A DNA stretch of 64,000 nt from Bin5 sp965116395 (GCA_965116395.1 OZ220684.1:2914001-2978000), one strand, 5' to 3'; shown: positions 49,167 to 58,780, numbered from the stretch's first letter. Notes: generated by a model from the sequence alone, not told the origin. Program-made: numbers and translations.

Positions 49167-52100
49167 ATGGAGCTTATGACGTACAAGACACGTGCATTGA
49201 GGACTCTGAGCCTCTTAATCCTGGTCGCCCTGATCGCGGCCTTGAATCCACCTTCCCTCACCGACAGCACTGCCTTCGCGCAGGCGACCGCACCGGAGTT
49301 GACCTCGTCGGCCGACACCGCCAACCAGGTCGACCTCTCGTGGACGGCTGTGGAAGACGCTGACGACTACGAGCTCTGGCGCTGGGAAGATGCCGAAGGA
49401 TGGGTCGAGCTGGACGACTCGATTTCAGGGACGTCCCACACCGACTCCGGCGTCACCGCCGGCAAGACCTACTACTATCAGGTCTCCGCCGACGGCGGCA
49501 CAACCTGGTCCAATCGAGTCAACGAGACCGTCGGAGCCTACGACGCCTCCACCCTCGACGCGCCAACCGCCACCTCGACCGCCATCAGCCTCAGTTGGAG
49601 CGCCGTCACAGGCGCCGCCAGCTACGAGCTCTGGCGCTACGAGAACAGCTGGACGCAGGTTGGCGGCACGCTCCCTGCGACGCCGACGACCCACTCCGAC
49701 ACCAACGTCGAAACCGGCAAGACCTACTTCTACCAGGTCATGGCCAAGGGTCCCAATGGCGACGGCGCATGGTCCAATCGCGTCAGCGCCACCGTGCCCA
49801 GCACCACACCTGGCGCGCCGCTGAACTTCAGCGCCACCCCGGGTGACGCACAGGCCACCCTCTCGTGGGATGCGCCCTCCAGCAACGGCGGCTCCGCCAT
49901 CACCGGCTACCAGTACCGCTACCAGATGGCCGGCGGCGCTTGGTCGAGCTGGATGGCCACGACGCCCGCCCTGGCCCGCACCGCCACCGTGAGCAGCCTC
50001 ACCAACGAGAGCAACTATAACTTCGAGGTGCGTGCGCAGAACGCCAACGGCGACGGCCCGGCCGCCGCCGACAGCGCCATGCCCATGTCCACCGTGCCCG
50101 ACACGCCCATGAGTTTCGGGTCGACCTCCACCGGACCGACCGAGATCGCCCTCAGTTGGGACGCAGTCACCGGCGCCGTCAGCTACCAGCTCCACCGCCG
50201 CACCCGCACCAACGGCGGAGAATTTGGCGCTCCGATGGACGCCGGCAGCGGCACCACCTACACCGACATGGGTCTGACGCCCTCCACCACCTACGACTAC
50301 GAAGTCCGCTCGGTTAACGCCGCCGGCGAAAGTCCGTGGTCCGGAGGGGTCACCGCGTCCACAACCGGTCCCGAGGCGCCCGACGCCGTTTCCGACCTGA
50401 GCGCGACCGCCTCGGCCGACAAGATCACGCTGATGTGGACGATGCCCGACAGCAACGGCGCCGCCATCACCGGCTACGATCTTGACGTCTCCGACGACGG
50501 CTCGGACTGGAGCGACCTCAGCGCGCCGGCCGCCGGCGATACGTCGGATGAGCACGAGAATCTCGACCCCGGCACGATGAAGTACTATCGCATCCGCGCC
50601 ATGAACTCCGAAGGCTATAGCGACTGGTCGGCCTCCGCAATGGCGACCGTAGCCGCAGTGGCTCCCGGCAAGCCCACCCTGTACGCCACCGCCAGCGGGA
50701 CCACCGTCATGCTCAGTTGGGTTGCCCCCGCCGCCACCGGTGGCGCGGACATCACCCGCTACACGATCCAGGTCTCGACCACAGGCACGGGCGGTTGGGG
50801 TGCCCTCGCCAACAAGGCCGGCGACGACACTTCACACGACCACACCGGCCTTCAGGCAGGGAATACGCGGTACTACCGCATCAACGCCGCCAACGCCGCC
50901 GGAACCGGCGACTGGTCCGACATAGCTTCCGCCACCATCGCTGGAGCGGCCCCGCCGGATAGCGAGACGCCCGACGCGACTTCGCCGACCGGTTTCCGAG
51001 CGCAAGGTGACCGACTCGCCGGAGATGCAGGTGCAGGTACGTCGACGACCTCTATTACCCTCAATTGGGATGCGCCGACCCTGCCGACCACTGATACGAG
51101 AACTGCCAGCAGTTACGAAATTGAGCAGTGGAACGACGCCACCCAGGCCTGGGAACCCGTAACCGACGACGACGCGACAAATACAACGACGACCGTCACA
51201 GGGCTGAAAGGCGTTACAAAGTACTACTATCGAATTCGTGCAGTCTTCGACGACGATAGCAAGGGCACGTATGCCGAACAGACCTCCGCGGAAACGGTCG
51301 CCGTATCTCCGTCCAGACCCGCGCTGACAGCCACCAAGATGGGGACAGACAAGATCGTCCTCACATGGTCCGTTCCCGACGACGGCGGCTCCGATATCAT
51401 CGGCTACGTACTGGAAGTCTCCGGTACCTCCGGTAGCTTCTCAGAATACCTGAACGCCGCAGGCGAGGCAGGTAGCGATGAGGTGTTGCTGGATGCCGCC
51501 CAGGAAAGCGTGACCCACACCATGACCAGCGTGCCTGCCGCTCTTGCAGCAGGATCGACCTGGTACTATCGGATAAGCGCCGTGAACGGCGTGGTCGCCA
51601 CCGCTGACCCGCCTGCCTCGAACGCTGCCTGGAGCGCAATGTCGGATGAGGCTATGGCCACCACCGACACGGGCGTGCCGGGTGCGCCGGAAGTTACACT
51701 GGACGGAACGACAGCGAAAACGGTAGGGATCACTGTTGCCAACGACGACACAGGTGGCTCGGACTTCACCTCGCATGAGATCCAGGTGTACGATGCCGCC
51801 AAGGACGACTGGACAATCCTCCAGGACAACCTAACGCTGACCTTTTCCCACACCGACCTTGACGCCAATGTGATGATGTACTACCGGGCCCGCTCGAAGA
51901 ACGCGCGCGGCGCCAGCGATTGGAAAACGGAATCCGTAACCACTCTCGAAGGCGCGCCAGGCAAGCCGGTGCTGACCGCCACCGTCAATGGGCCGGATAG
52001 CATCACCCTCAGCTGGACAGCGCCGAACAACGGTGGTACCGCGATCACCGATTACGATATCCAGGTTGGTATCGCAGTAGGTGCTGGCGACATAGACTAT

Positions 52101-54437
52101 GAGGAAGCTGATGCCACTATCCATCCAGGCCTGGATCCGGCCATGGTGACCGCCTCTACCCTGACGGCAACCCATACCGGGCTGATGGCCGGAGACACAA
52201 GGCACTACCGGGTCCGAGCGACAAACGGTACTACAGGTGTTTGGTCTGAAGCGGTCACCGCCACCACCACGACGGGTGGAAAGCCGCCCGCGCCCACCTG
52301 GGATACCAACACGCCTCTTGCAGCCACCGGAAATTCTGTAACCGTCAACTGGGAAGCTCCCGCTGGCTCCGTCACAAGCTACGACATCGCCATTTGGGAG
52401 AACGGCGAGTGGAAGATAGCCGCTGACAACGTGGCGACAAACCCGACAGATTACGTTGTAAGCGGTCTGTCCGGCGCGACGACCTACTACTTCAGCGTCC
52501 GCGCCAGAAACGCCAACGGCGCCGGTCCATTCTCGATGGTGCAAGAAATCATGACCGCCGTGGGAGCCCCGGGCAAGCCGGTGCTGACCGCGACGCCCGA
52601 TGGCGCGACCAAGATCGTGCTCACCTGGACCGCGCCCGATGACGGCGGCCGTACGATCACGAGCTACCTTGTACAGGTGTCGAACAACGGCACATCCGGC
52701 TGGGGGCCCCTGCAGGCCTCACCTGGTACCGGCGACTATGCAAATACAACCGATATCGAAGGAGTCGGAATTGCCACCAATGTGACATTACCTGATGATT
52801 CCGACGAGCCGGCTCCTCCGCTTACGGTCACGCATGACGAAGGTATTACCGGCATGACCAGGAGGTTCTATCGCGTTCTCGCCGCCAACGAAGATATCAC
52901 AAGCGCTGCGTCCCGGGGCATGTGGTCGGATGTGAAGGACACCACAACACCTGCGGGCAAGCCTGCGATGGTGATGTTGAGTCCCGCGCCGGATCCTGAG
53001 CTGGCTGATAAGTTCGTGATCTCCTGGGCAGCCCCGTCCACCGGCGGCTCGGCCATCACCGGCTACCAGATTCAGGTCTGGGATGACGGCGAATGGATGG
53101 ATCTGATGTCCGTAGACGGCAGCGTAACCACCTACACCCACGAACCCATCCCGGGCGCGACCACCAGGCACTACCGGGTCCGCGCCATGAATGCAGTCGG
53201 CTACGGCCCCTGGTCAGCTACGCAGGAACGCACGACGGTGGCGGGCAAGCCGGGCGCGCCCGAGCTGCATGCCAGCGGCAACGGCACGACCGAGATCAGG
53301 CTGACCTGGACCGCCCCGGCGGCGGGTGGCACTGCCATCACCAGCTACCAGATTCAGGTTTCTGACGACGGCCAGTCCGGCTGGACCGCGCCGGAGACGA
53401 GCACAACCATCGTAGCCGGAGAGAGGGTACATCAGACCGCCGACGGGACAGTCCGGAACTATACGGACACCGGTCTTGATCCGGCCTCGACCAAGCACTA
53501 CCGCGTTCGTGCCGTGAATGCCCAAGGAACGGGTCCGTGGTCCAACGTGGCCATGTCCATGACCGACGGCGGCACGCCGGGCCGGCCGAAGCTGACCGCG
53601 ACAAAATCCGGGACGAGCATGATCAATCTCGCTTGGACTCCCCCCGAAGGGGATGGCGGCTCGGCCATAACCGGCTACGAACTGCAGTACTGGGACGGCT
53701 CCAACGGCTGGATGGACCTTACCTCGACCACAGCTGGCGTGACTTCGCATACGCACAGGAACATCGCTGGCGGTATGACCAAGTACTACCGCATCCGCGC
53801 CATGAACTCGGGCGGAAGCGGCCTCTGGTCGACCGTTGCCTATGCGACCACTGATACATCGGTTCCGGCCCCGCCGACCCTGATGGCAATGGCCGACGGC
53901 GCCACCAAGATCAAGCTCACCTGGACCGCCGGACACGACGGTGGCATGCCCATCACTGCCTACCACCTGCAGCATTCGAGTAACCGCGGAGCGACTTGGG
54001 CAGACCTCGGCGGCGCGAGAAGTAACATGATGATGATGTCAACCGAGGACACAGGTCTCTCGGGCGGCACCACCAAGCACTACCGCATCCGCGCCGTCAA
54101 CAGCAAGGGCACAAGCGGTTGGTCGCCGTTGGCCTCTGCCACAACCGACCGCTCCGTTCCGGGCCGGCCGACGCTGTTGGTTAGACCGCTTCCGAAGGCC
54201 ATCTATCTCACGTGGGCGACGCCGGCAACCCCAACGGGTGGCTCCGCGATCATCCGCTACGAGGTCGAGAAGTGGGACAACGCCGAACGCAGGTGGGTGA
54301 GCGAGAGAACCACGACCTCGACCACCCATACCGACAGCGGGCTGGAGACCGGCACGAGATACTTCTACCGTGTGCGTGCTGTCAACGCCATGGGTGACGG
54401 CCCCTGGTCCACCTTCGCGGGCGAAACAGCGCAATAA
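49167..54437 (+). CDS. Giant secreted protein with about 17 FN3 domains
   Basis: 1756 residues from ATG 49167 (CAGGAGAG 8 bases upstream; ATG 49176 is an alternative). A signal peptide (LRTLSLLILVALIAALNPPS, cleavage near AFAQA) is followed by seventeen fibronectin type III domains of about 85-110 residues without other domains. Domains 1, 2 and 4 lack the GG(S/T)AIT.Y insertion; most others have it (for example DDGGSDIIGY, NNGGTAITDY, GDGGSAITGY). Typical strands are ITLSWTAP, YYYRIRA and HYRVRAVN. Neighbouring domains differ, so it is older than the five-domain proteins. There is no sorting signal or C-terminal anchor. Likely a released or wall-associated scaffold or adhesin (inference). 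Confidence 0.9.
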   Translation: MELMTYKTRALRTLSLLILVALIAALNPPSLTDSTAFAQATAPELTSSADTANQVDLSWTAVEDADDYELWRWEDAEGWVELDDSISGTSHTDSGVTAGKTYYYQVSADGGTTWSNRVNETVGAYDASTLDAPTATSTAISLSWSAVTGAASYELWRYENSWTQVGGTLPATPTTHSDTNVETGKTYFYQVMAKGPNGDGAWSNRVSATVPSTTPGAPLNFSATPGDAQATLSWDAPSSNGGSAITGYQYRYQMAGGAWSSWMATTPALARTATVSSLTNESNYNFEVRAQNANGDGPAAADSAMPMSTVPDTPMSFGSTSTGPTEIALSWDAVTGAVSYQLHRRTRTNGGEFGAPMDAGSGTTYTDMGLTPSTTYDYEVRSVNAAGESPWSGGVTASTTGPEAPDAVSDLSATASADKITLMWTMPDSNGAAITGYDLDVSDDGSDWSDLSAPAAGDTSDEHENLDPGTMKYYRIRAMNSEGYSDWSASAMATVAAVAPGKPTLYATASGTTVMLSWVAPAATGGADITRYTIQVSTTGTGGWGALANKAGDDTSHDHTGLQAGNTRYYRINAANAAGTGDWSDIASATIAGAAPPDSETPDATSPTGFRAQGDRLAGDAGAGTSTTSITLNWDAPTLPTTDTRTASSYEIEQWNDATQAWEPVTDDDATNTTTTVTGLKGVTKYYYRIRAVFDDDSKGTYAEQTSAETVAVSPSRPALTATKMGTDKIVLTWSVPDDGGSDIIGYVLEVSGTSGSFSEYLNAAGEAGSDEVLLDAAQESVTHTMTSVPAALAAGSTWYYRISAVNGVVATADPPASNAAWSAMSDEAMATTDTGVPGAPEVTLDGTTAKTVGITVANDDTGGSDFTSHEIQVYDAAKDDWTILQDNLTLTFSHTDLDANVMMYYRARSKNARGASDWKTESVTTLEGAPGKPVLTATVNGPDSITLSWTAPNNGGTAITDYDIQVGIAVGAGDIDYEEADATIHPGLDPAMVTASTLTATHTGLMAGDTRHYRVRATNGTTGVWSEAVTATTTTGGKPPAPTWDTNTPLAATGNSVTVNWEAPAGSVTSYDIAIWENGEWKIAADNVATNPTDYVVSGLSGATTYYFSVRARNANGAGPFSMVQEIMTAVGAPGKPVLTATPDGATKIVLTWTAPDDGGRTITSYLVQVSNNGTSGWGPLQASPGTGDYANTTDIEGVGIATNVTLPDDSDEPAPPLTVTHDEGITGMTRRFYRVLAANEDITSAASRGMWSDVKDTTTPAGKPAMVMLSPAPDPELADKFVISWAAPSTGGSAITGYQIQVWDDGEWMDLMSVDGSVTTYTHEPIPGATTRHYRVRAMNAVGYGPWSATQERTTVAGKPGAPELHASGNGTTEIRLTWTAPAAGGTAITSYQIQVSDDGQSGWTAPETSTTIVAGERVHQTADGTVRNYTDTGLDPASTKHYRVRAVNAQGTGPWSNVAMSMTDGGTPGRPKLTATKSGTSMINLAWTPPEGDGGSAITGYELQYWDGSNGWMDLTSTTAGVTSHTHRNIAGGMTKYYRIRAMNSGGSGLWSTVAYATTDTSVPAPPTLMAMADGATKIKLTWTAGHDGGMPITAYHLQHSSNRGATWADLGGARSNMMMMSTEDTGLSGGTTKHYRIRAVNSKGTSGWSPLASATTDRSVPGRPTLLVRPLPKAIYLTWATPATPTGGSAIIRYEVEKWDNAERRWVSERTTTSTTHTDSGLETGTRYFYRVRAVNAMGDGPWSTFAGETAQ

Positions 54438-54487
54438 GACGAATCCTTCCTCGGCCTCCGCTGTTCTGAGGTCGAGGACAGGTTCCG

Positions 54488-54512
54488 GATGGGCTCCCGC
54501 CGGGAGCCCATC
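54488..54512 (+). terminator. Hairpin after giant FN3 gene, first of two
   Basis: GATGGGCTCCC pairs with GGGAGCCCATC around a 3-base loop: a perfect 11-bp stem. No T-run. Confidence 0.6.
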
Positions 54513-54527
54513 CCCCATAAGCAAAAG

Positions 54528-54575
54528 AACGACCGCCGCAGCGGCCCTCACAGGCAACAGCGGCGGTCGTTTCGA
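54528..54575 (+). terminator. Terminator after giant FN3 gene, second hairpin
   Basis: AACGACCGCCGC (54528-54539) pairs with GCGGCGGTCGTT (54560-54571), followed by TCGATTCC, preceded by AAAAG. It encloses a 20-base loop. Confidence 0.6.
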
Positions 54576-54629
54576 TTCCTCGGCCTCTCGCCTTTCCCCT
54601 TCACCCTGTCCCTCGGTCTGCGCCTCCCC

Positions 54630-54695
54630 CTCCCCGCCCCCGCCCGCATCCCCGCCCCCGCCCGCATCCCCGCCCCCGCCCGCATCCCCGCCAAT
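54630..54695 (+). repeat. Short tandem repeat of an 18-base C-rich unit
   Basis: CCCGCCCGCATCCCCGCC occurs three times in a row plus a partial copy. Not part of any supported gene. Confidence 0.75.
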
Positions 54696-54804
54696 AAAGG
54701 CCCTCACAGCGCCCACTGCCAGCGCCCGCCGCTCCCTGTCCCAACCCCCACCCGCCGCAACCAGCTGCCGCCCATCCCCAAACACAAATGTGGTCCTGGC
54801 GCCC

Positions 54805-55300
54805 CGCCCCAGACAAAAAGGTGTAAGCCGTCCTCCGTGCCCTCCGCAGACAAAAAAGCAGTTCCCCAGAATCATCCCCATCCAATAATTTAAGAATCCC
54901 CGTCCTCCGCGGACAAAAAGGTGTTGCCGTTCTCCGTGTTCCTCCGCGTCCTCCGCGGACAAAAAGAAGTTGCCGTCCTCCGCGTCTCTCCGCGTCCTCC
55001 GCCGACAAAAAGCAGTTCCCCAAAATCATCCCCATCCAATAATCCAAGAATCCCCGTCCTCCGCGTCCTCCGCGAACCAAAAAGCAGTAGCCGTTCTCCG
55101 TGTCCCTCCGTGCCCTCCGTGGACAAAAAGGTGTTGCCGTTCTCCGTGTCCTCCGTGGACATAAAGATGTAAGCCGTCCTCCGCGCCCTCCGTGGACAAA
55201 AAGGTGTTGCCGTTCCCCGCAACAGTCACCATCCAAAAATCCACTAACCCCCGTCCGCCCCTCCACAACTGTCCCTATCCAAAAATCCAAGAATCCCCGT
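54805..55300 (+). repeat. Array K: TCCGYG and family-4 units interleaved
   Basis: Alternates CTCCGCGGACAAAAAGGTG and GAAGTTGCCG units with CCAAAATCATCCCCATCC AATAATCCAAGAATCCCCGT units. Same orientation throughout. Confidence 0.85.
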
Positions 55301-55338
55301 CCACATGGTATACTCCCTGCACCACAGCAGTACAGATG

Positions 55339-55355
55339 TTTGACTGTCAGTCAAA
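55339..55355. promoter_or_regulatory. Perfect 17-bp palindrome, operator-like
   Basis: TTTGACTGTCAGTCAAA is fully symmetric about its central base. It sits 31 bp downstream of a TATACT box (55309-55314) and 28 bp before the broken zinc-ribbon ORF. The shape (TTGACTG-n-CAGTCAA) is like operators of TetR-type repressors; no such regulator gene is in the window. Confidence 0.55.
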
Positions 55356-55383
55356 TAGATAGACGGGGAACTGGGGCGCAGCG

Positions 55384-55523
55384 ATGGCAATGAAGGAGTG
55401 CAGAGAATGCGGTGAAGAGGTTTGAACAGGGCAGCCAAATCTCCCCGTTGCGCCCTCTTAGTCGATATTGCAACTTCAATTCTTGAGTTTGTGGTTGAGT
55501 TTTGTGAACTGAAGTACGAGTGA
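55384..55523 (+). pseudogene. Broken zinc-ribbon small protein
   Basis: The ATG at 55384 opens MAMKECRECGEEV, the first half of a zinc ribbon (C..CG.EV), and then meets TGA at 55423. The -1/+2 frame from 55422 continues LNRAAKSPRCALLVDIATSI and on to a TGA at 55521-55523, matching the usual second half (..AK.CP.C) followed by a hydrophobic stretch. One Cys of the second pair is replaced by Ser. So this is a decayed zinc-ribbon plus membrane-segment protein. Confidence 0.5.
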
Positions 55524-55583
55524 ACTTATCTCTGGAGAAGAGAGTGAGAGATGTCTGCCGCTACAGGACACGGAGAGAGTCTG

Positions 55584-55602
55584 ACGCACCTGTGAGGTGC
55601 GT
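55584..55602. other. Perfect short hairpin
   Basis: ACGCACCT pairs with AGGTGCGT around GTG. Lies between the broken zinc-ribbon gene and the coiled-coil ORF; role unknown. Confidence 0.4.
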
Positions 55603-55722
55603 ATGAACACCTGGCCGCTAAGGCTGATTGAGCCAATCTGAGGGCTTGTCCTGTCTCGATCGTGGTCGGCTCCGATTTCACATTTGAACGCATCGTTCCT
55701 GGGTTCCTGGGAGGATAGTGCC

Positions 55723-55965
55723 ATGACTGACAACGTGCCCGCAGGCGAGACCCGTTTGGACCGAATTGAACGCCATTTGGAAGCTATCGCTGAGGAGAAC
55801 AGAAAGACTGTGAGATGGTTTTCCCAATGGAGAAAAGATTCCGCTCAACGGCAAAGGAAACTGGACGAGCAGATCGACAAGGTGTCAGAAGACATCGCTT
55901 TCTTGTATGCCGTCGTCAACGGCCATGTCCGCCAGTCTTCTCCCCCTGCCCATCAAGCAGATTGA
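55723..55965 (+). CDS. Small coiled-coil protein (80 aa)
   Basis: ATG 55723, GGGAGGATAG about 6 bases upstream (strong). The product is hydrophilic and helical, beginning MTDNVPAGETRLDRIERHLE, with heptads (LDRIERHLEAIAEEN, KLDEQIDKVSEDIAFLYAVV). It resembles the short coiled-coil ORFs found near mobile or toxin-type loci in many bacteria but matches no family I can name. The small ORF at 57664 has a similar coiled-coil style. Confidence 0.6.
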   Translation: MTDNVPAGETRLDRIERHLEAIAEENRKTVRWFSQWRKDSAQRQRKLDEQIDKVSEDIAFLYAVVNGHVRQSSPPAHQAD

Positions 55966-56059
55966 GCACTGACACAGAATCCAATACGACCTGCCCCTGA
56001 CAAGCGAAACAACTGATTCGCGCCGCCGCCCAACCTCAGGAAGATCGACCACCTACCCC

Positions 56060-57385
56060 GTGCCGCCCCCCGCAACTGTCCCCATCCACTAATCCACAAA
56101 TCCCAGTCCACAATTCCAGGTCCGCCCTTCTCCGTCCTCGACGGATAAAAAGGTGTAAGCCCTTCACCGCGCCCTCCGCCGACAAAAAGCAGTTCCCAAA
56201 ATCATCCCCATCCAATAATCCAAGAATCCCCGTCCTCCGCGGACCCAAAAGCAGTTGCCGTTCTCCGTGTTCCTCTGTGGCCCTCCGTGGATAAAAAGGT
56301 GTTGCCGTTCCCCGCAACTGTCGCCATCCACTAATCCAGGAATCCCTGTCCGCTCCTCCGCAACTGTCCCTATCCATTAATCCCCGTCCAGGAATCCCCG
56401 TCCGCCGAGGTCAAAAGATGTTCTCCCAAATCATCCCCATCCAATAATCCAAGAATCCCCGTCCTCCGCGGACAAAAAGCAGTTGCCGTTCTCCGTGCTC
56501 CTCCGTGGCCCTCCGTGGATAAAAAGGTGTTGCCGTTCCCCGCAACTGTCGCCATCCACTAATCCAGGAATCCCTGTCCGCTCCTCCGCAACTGTCCCTA
56601 TCCATTAATCCCCGTCCAGGAATCCCCGTCCGCCGAGGTCAAAAGATGTTCTCCCAAATCATCCCCATCCAATAATCCAAGAATCCCCGTCCTCCGCGGA
56701 CCCAAAAGCAGTTGCCGTTCTCCGTGTTCCTCTGTGGCCCTCCGTGGATAAAAAGGTGTTGCCGTTCCCCGCAACTGTCGCCATCCACGAATCCAGGAAT
56801 CCCTGTCCGCTCCTCCGCAACTGTCCCTATCCATTAATCCCCGTCCGCCGAGGTCAAAAGATGTTCTCCCAAATCATCCCCATCCAATAATCCAAGAATC
56901 CCCGTCCTCCGCGGACCCAAAAGCAGTTGCCGTTCTCCGTGTTCCTCTGTGGCCCTCCGTGGATAAAAAGGTGTTGCCGTTCCCCGCAACTGTCGCCATC
57001 CACGAATCCAGGAATCCCTGTCCGCTCCTCCGCAACTGTCCCTATCCATTAATCCCCGTCCGCCGAGGTCAAAAGATGTTCTCCCAAATCATCCCCATCC
57101 AATAATCCAAGAATCCCCGTCCTCCGCGGACCCAAAAGCAGTCGCCGTTCTCCGTGTTCCTCTGTGGCCCTCCGTGGATAAAAAGGTGTTGCCATTCCCC
57201 GCAACTGTCGCCATCCACGAATCCAGGAATCCCTGTCCGCTCCTCCGCAACTGTCCCTATCCATCAATCCCCGTCCAGGAATCCCCGTCCGCCGAGGTCA
57301 AAAGATGTTCTCCCAAATCATCCCCATCCAATAATCCAAGAATCCCCGTCCTTCGCGTGACTTCGCGGATCAATTGGTTTTGTCT
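56060..57385 (+). repeat. Tandem satellite of 215-229 bp units (array L)
   Basis: A compound unit joins family-4 and TCCGYG elements: AGGTCAAAAGATGTTCTCCC, the AATCATCCCCATCC unit, CGCGGACCCAAAAGCAG, the GTGTTCCTCTGTGGCCCTCC unit, and CCCGCAACTGTCGCCATCC. The marker GCCGAGGTC falls at 56404, 56632, 56847, 57062 and 57291, giving periods of 228, 215, 215 and 229. The long form has an extra CAGGAATCCCCGT. Copies differ by only a few bases each. A more diverged partial unit precedes (56090-56400). Confidence 0.92.
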
Positions 57386-57418
57386 ATACTCAGCTGTTAA
57401 CGAATAACCCGCAACTGA

Positions 57419-57658
57419 GTGGGTGGGAAGTACATCAAGTGAAGTGTGCATACGAACGGGGTTGAGAGCGTCTGGTCGATGCTGAAACGGGGTTGCCTGG
57501 CTGCGTACCACCACCTCGGCCACAAGCGCCTGCACCGCTGTCTGTACGAATTCTCAGGCCGCTGGAACATGGCCCATGCGGCAGGCCCTGTTCGTCTGGA
57601 TATTCTGCAGTGGACTTCGGTCGGAGTGCGCCTGACCTGTGAGGAGTTGATCGAGTGA
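57419..57658 (+). pseudogene. Transposase C-terminal remnant (IS1595/ISXO2-like)
   Basis: From 57449 the frame reads HTNGVESVWSMLKRGCLAAY HHL, then KRLHRCLYEFSGRWN, the end of ISXO2-like transposases (consensus HTN.(I/V)E..WS.LKRG...YHH.S...L.RYL.EF..R.N). Homology continues upstream to 57419 (VGGKYIK, then a TGA at 57440). The N-terminal two thirds and the terminal repeats are missing. It borders the satellite directly, so repeat expansion or rearrangement may have removed the rest of the element. Confidence 0.75.
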
Positions 57659-57663
57659 GTGAA

Positions 57664-57918
57664 TTAGTCGGGAAGGTATTTGATGGCTGCTGCAATGAGG
57701 CTTTGGATCAGTGCTGCTGCGCTAATGACTATCCACAAGAATGATCCCCTTAGCTTCTCTATTTCAGTTCTTGTATCTCCTCTTATATTGGCTATTTCCG
57801 TCTTCACATTAGCTATCTCTGTTCTCACAAGTTCTATGTCAGCTTCAGTTGCCATGTTTTCATAGCGACCTGTTAGATAGGCGACTTGCTCAAGTACTGC
57901 TCTATCATCTGTTTCCAT
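57664..57918 (-). CDS. Small coiled-coil protein with C-terminal membrane span (84 aa)
   Basis: ATG 57918 overlaps the stop of the upstream gene (TGATG), so translation is coupled; a GTG one codon earlier is possible. The N-terminal half is acidic and helical, with EIANVKTEIANIRGDTRTEI repeats forming a coiled coil (about 25-58). A span follows (about 60-78, FLWIVISAAALIQSLIAAAI). The layout is common in small phage-like or DUF1640-like proteins. Function unknown. Confidence 0.7.
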   Translation of the reverse strand: METDDRAVLEQVAYLTGRYENMATEADIELVRTEIANVKTEIANIRGDTRTEIEKLRGSFLWIVISAAALIQSLIAAAIKYLPD

Positions 57919-58154
57919 CACGCCTCCGATTCTTCACTAAGAAGGATTGAAACAAGATGTTCATTCTTGAATCCACATCTGGAGCAATAAGTTACAAACA
58001 ATGGCCCATAGTTGTGTTTTGGTATGAGAAAACGACCGTTACCGCAACGATGACAATGTTTGTCGGCCCTCTTGCTCTTCAAAAAATCTTCTAAGACCTG
58101 CGTGTGGGCGTCCTTCCAATCTTCCTCTTTGTGTTCGTGTTCGGCAATTGTCAT
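57918..58154 (-). CDS. Small zinc-ribbon-like protein (78 aa)
   Basis: ATG 58154 with AGGAGGAGGG about 7 bases upstream. The N-terminal helix is acidic (EHKEEDWKDAHTQVLEDFLK). Two CxxC pairs then lie at CHRCGNGRF and YCSRCGF, about 20 residues apart, typical for zinc binding. It ends ILLSEESEA. It forms a two-gene unit with the coiled-coil membrane protein. No family recognised. Confidence 0.75.
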   Translation of the reverse strand: MTIAEHEHKEEDWKDAHTQVLEDFLKSKRADKHCHRCGNGRFLIPKHNYGPLFVTYCSRCGFKNEHLVSILLSEESEA

Positions 58155-58501
58155 ATTTGACCCTCCTCCTCTTATGTTAACGGAATGTTACCACACAATC
58201 TGGGGACAGTGCGAATAAAGTATATTGACCCCAGGGCAATTGCATCTAATCTAATTCCCATTTGACATCAAGACTTCTGTGCGGATTCCGCATCGGTATC
58301 GCGCCTAAACTGTCTGACTCTACACAATACGAAATACGCAATTCGTAACACGCAAAAAAGGGAGTTCTCAACCTGAACGGACATTAATTGGGACAAAACC
58401 TCGTGAGCCTGCCTGAATAGGGTAGGGGCGCCGCCTGAGGGTACCCTTCGTGGCCAATTTTGGCGTCCGAATTTAGATGCGATTGCCTTGACTGACGCGA
58501 T
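58155..58501. other. Gap with degenerate ACGAAATACGCAAT strings
   Basis: About 350 bp between divergent units. 58320-58355 holds ACACAATACGAAATACGCAA and TTCGTAACACGC, another degenerate short repeat type. No gene supported. Confidence 0.45.
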
Positions 58502-58531
58502 TTGACAAATTCAGGAAAGCAGTAGTACAAT
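58502..58531 (+). promoter_or_regulatory. Strong promoter candidate, possibly giving a leaderless ORF
   Basis: TTGACA (58502-58507), 18-bp spacer, TACAAT (58526-58531). Transcription would start near 58538, three bases before an ATG at 58541. Confidence 0.65.
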
Positions 58532-58540
58532 AGTTCTATC

Positions 58541-58645
58541 ATGCCTTCCGTCCGATTGCGCGCTCGCCGCAAAGGCCGCCTCCGCCCTTCCGCAGTCGCG
58601 CCGCCAAAGCCCCGGATGTTGATAGAGCGCAAAGACAGCCACTGA
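58541..58645 (+). CDS. Possible small basic leader ORF (34 aa)
   Basis: MPSVRLRARRKGRLRPSAVA, then PPKPRMLIERKDSH and stop. It would be translated leaderless from the promoter just upstream; there is no ribosome binding site. It is very basic. It could be a leader peptide of the gene at 58781 or simply untranslated leader; only position supports it. Confidence 0.3.
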   Translation: MPSVRLRARRKGRLRPSAVAPPKPRMLIERKDSH

Positions 58646-58780
58646 GAAAAACACGGCTGCCACTGAACCAGCCAGCGCCTGAACTGCCGCAAAACGGATG
58701 TCGCCGCAGCCCGCCACCGCCGTCGCGCTTTCCCGCCCCATGGTCAAACCGACCAGCCGTCCAAACGAAAGGAGCAGCAC

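Noticed and set aside
48706..49179. 157-codon ORF between the secreted gene and the giant FN3 gene
   Set aside because: Starts 8 bp after a stop without ribosome binding site, runs through two hairpins and a promoter candidate, and overlaps the next start.
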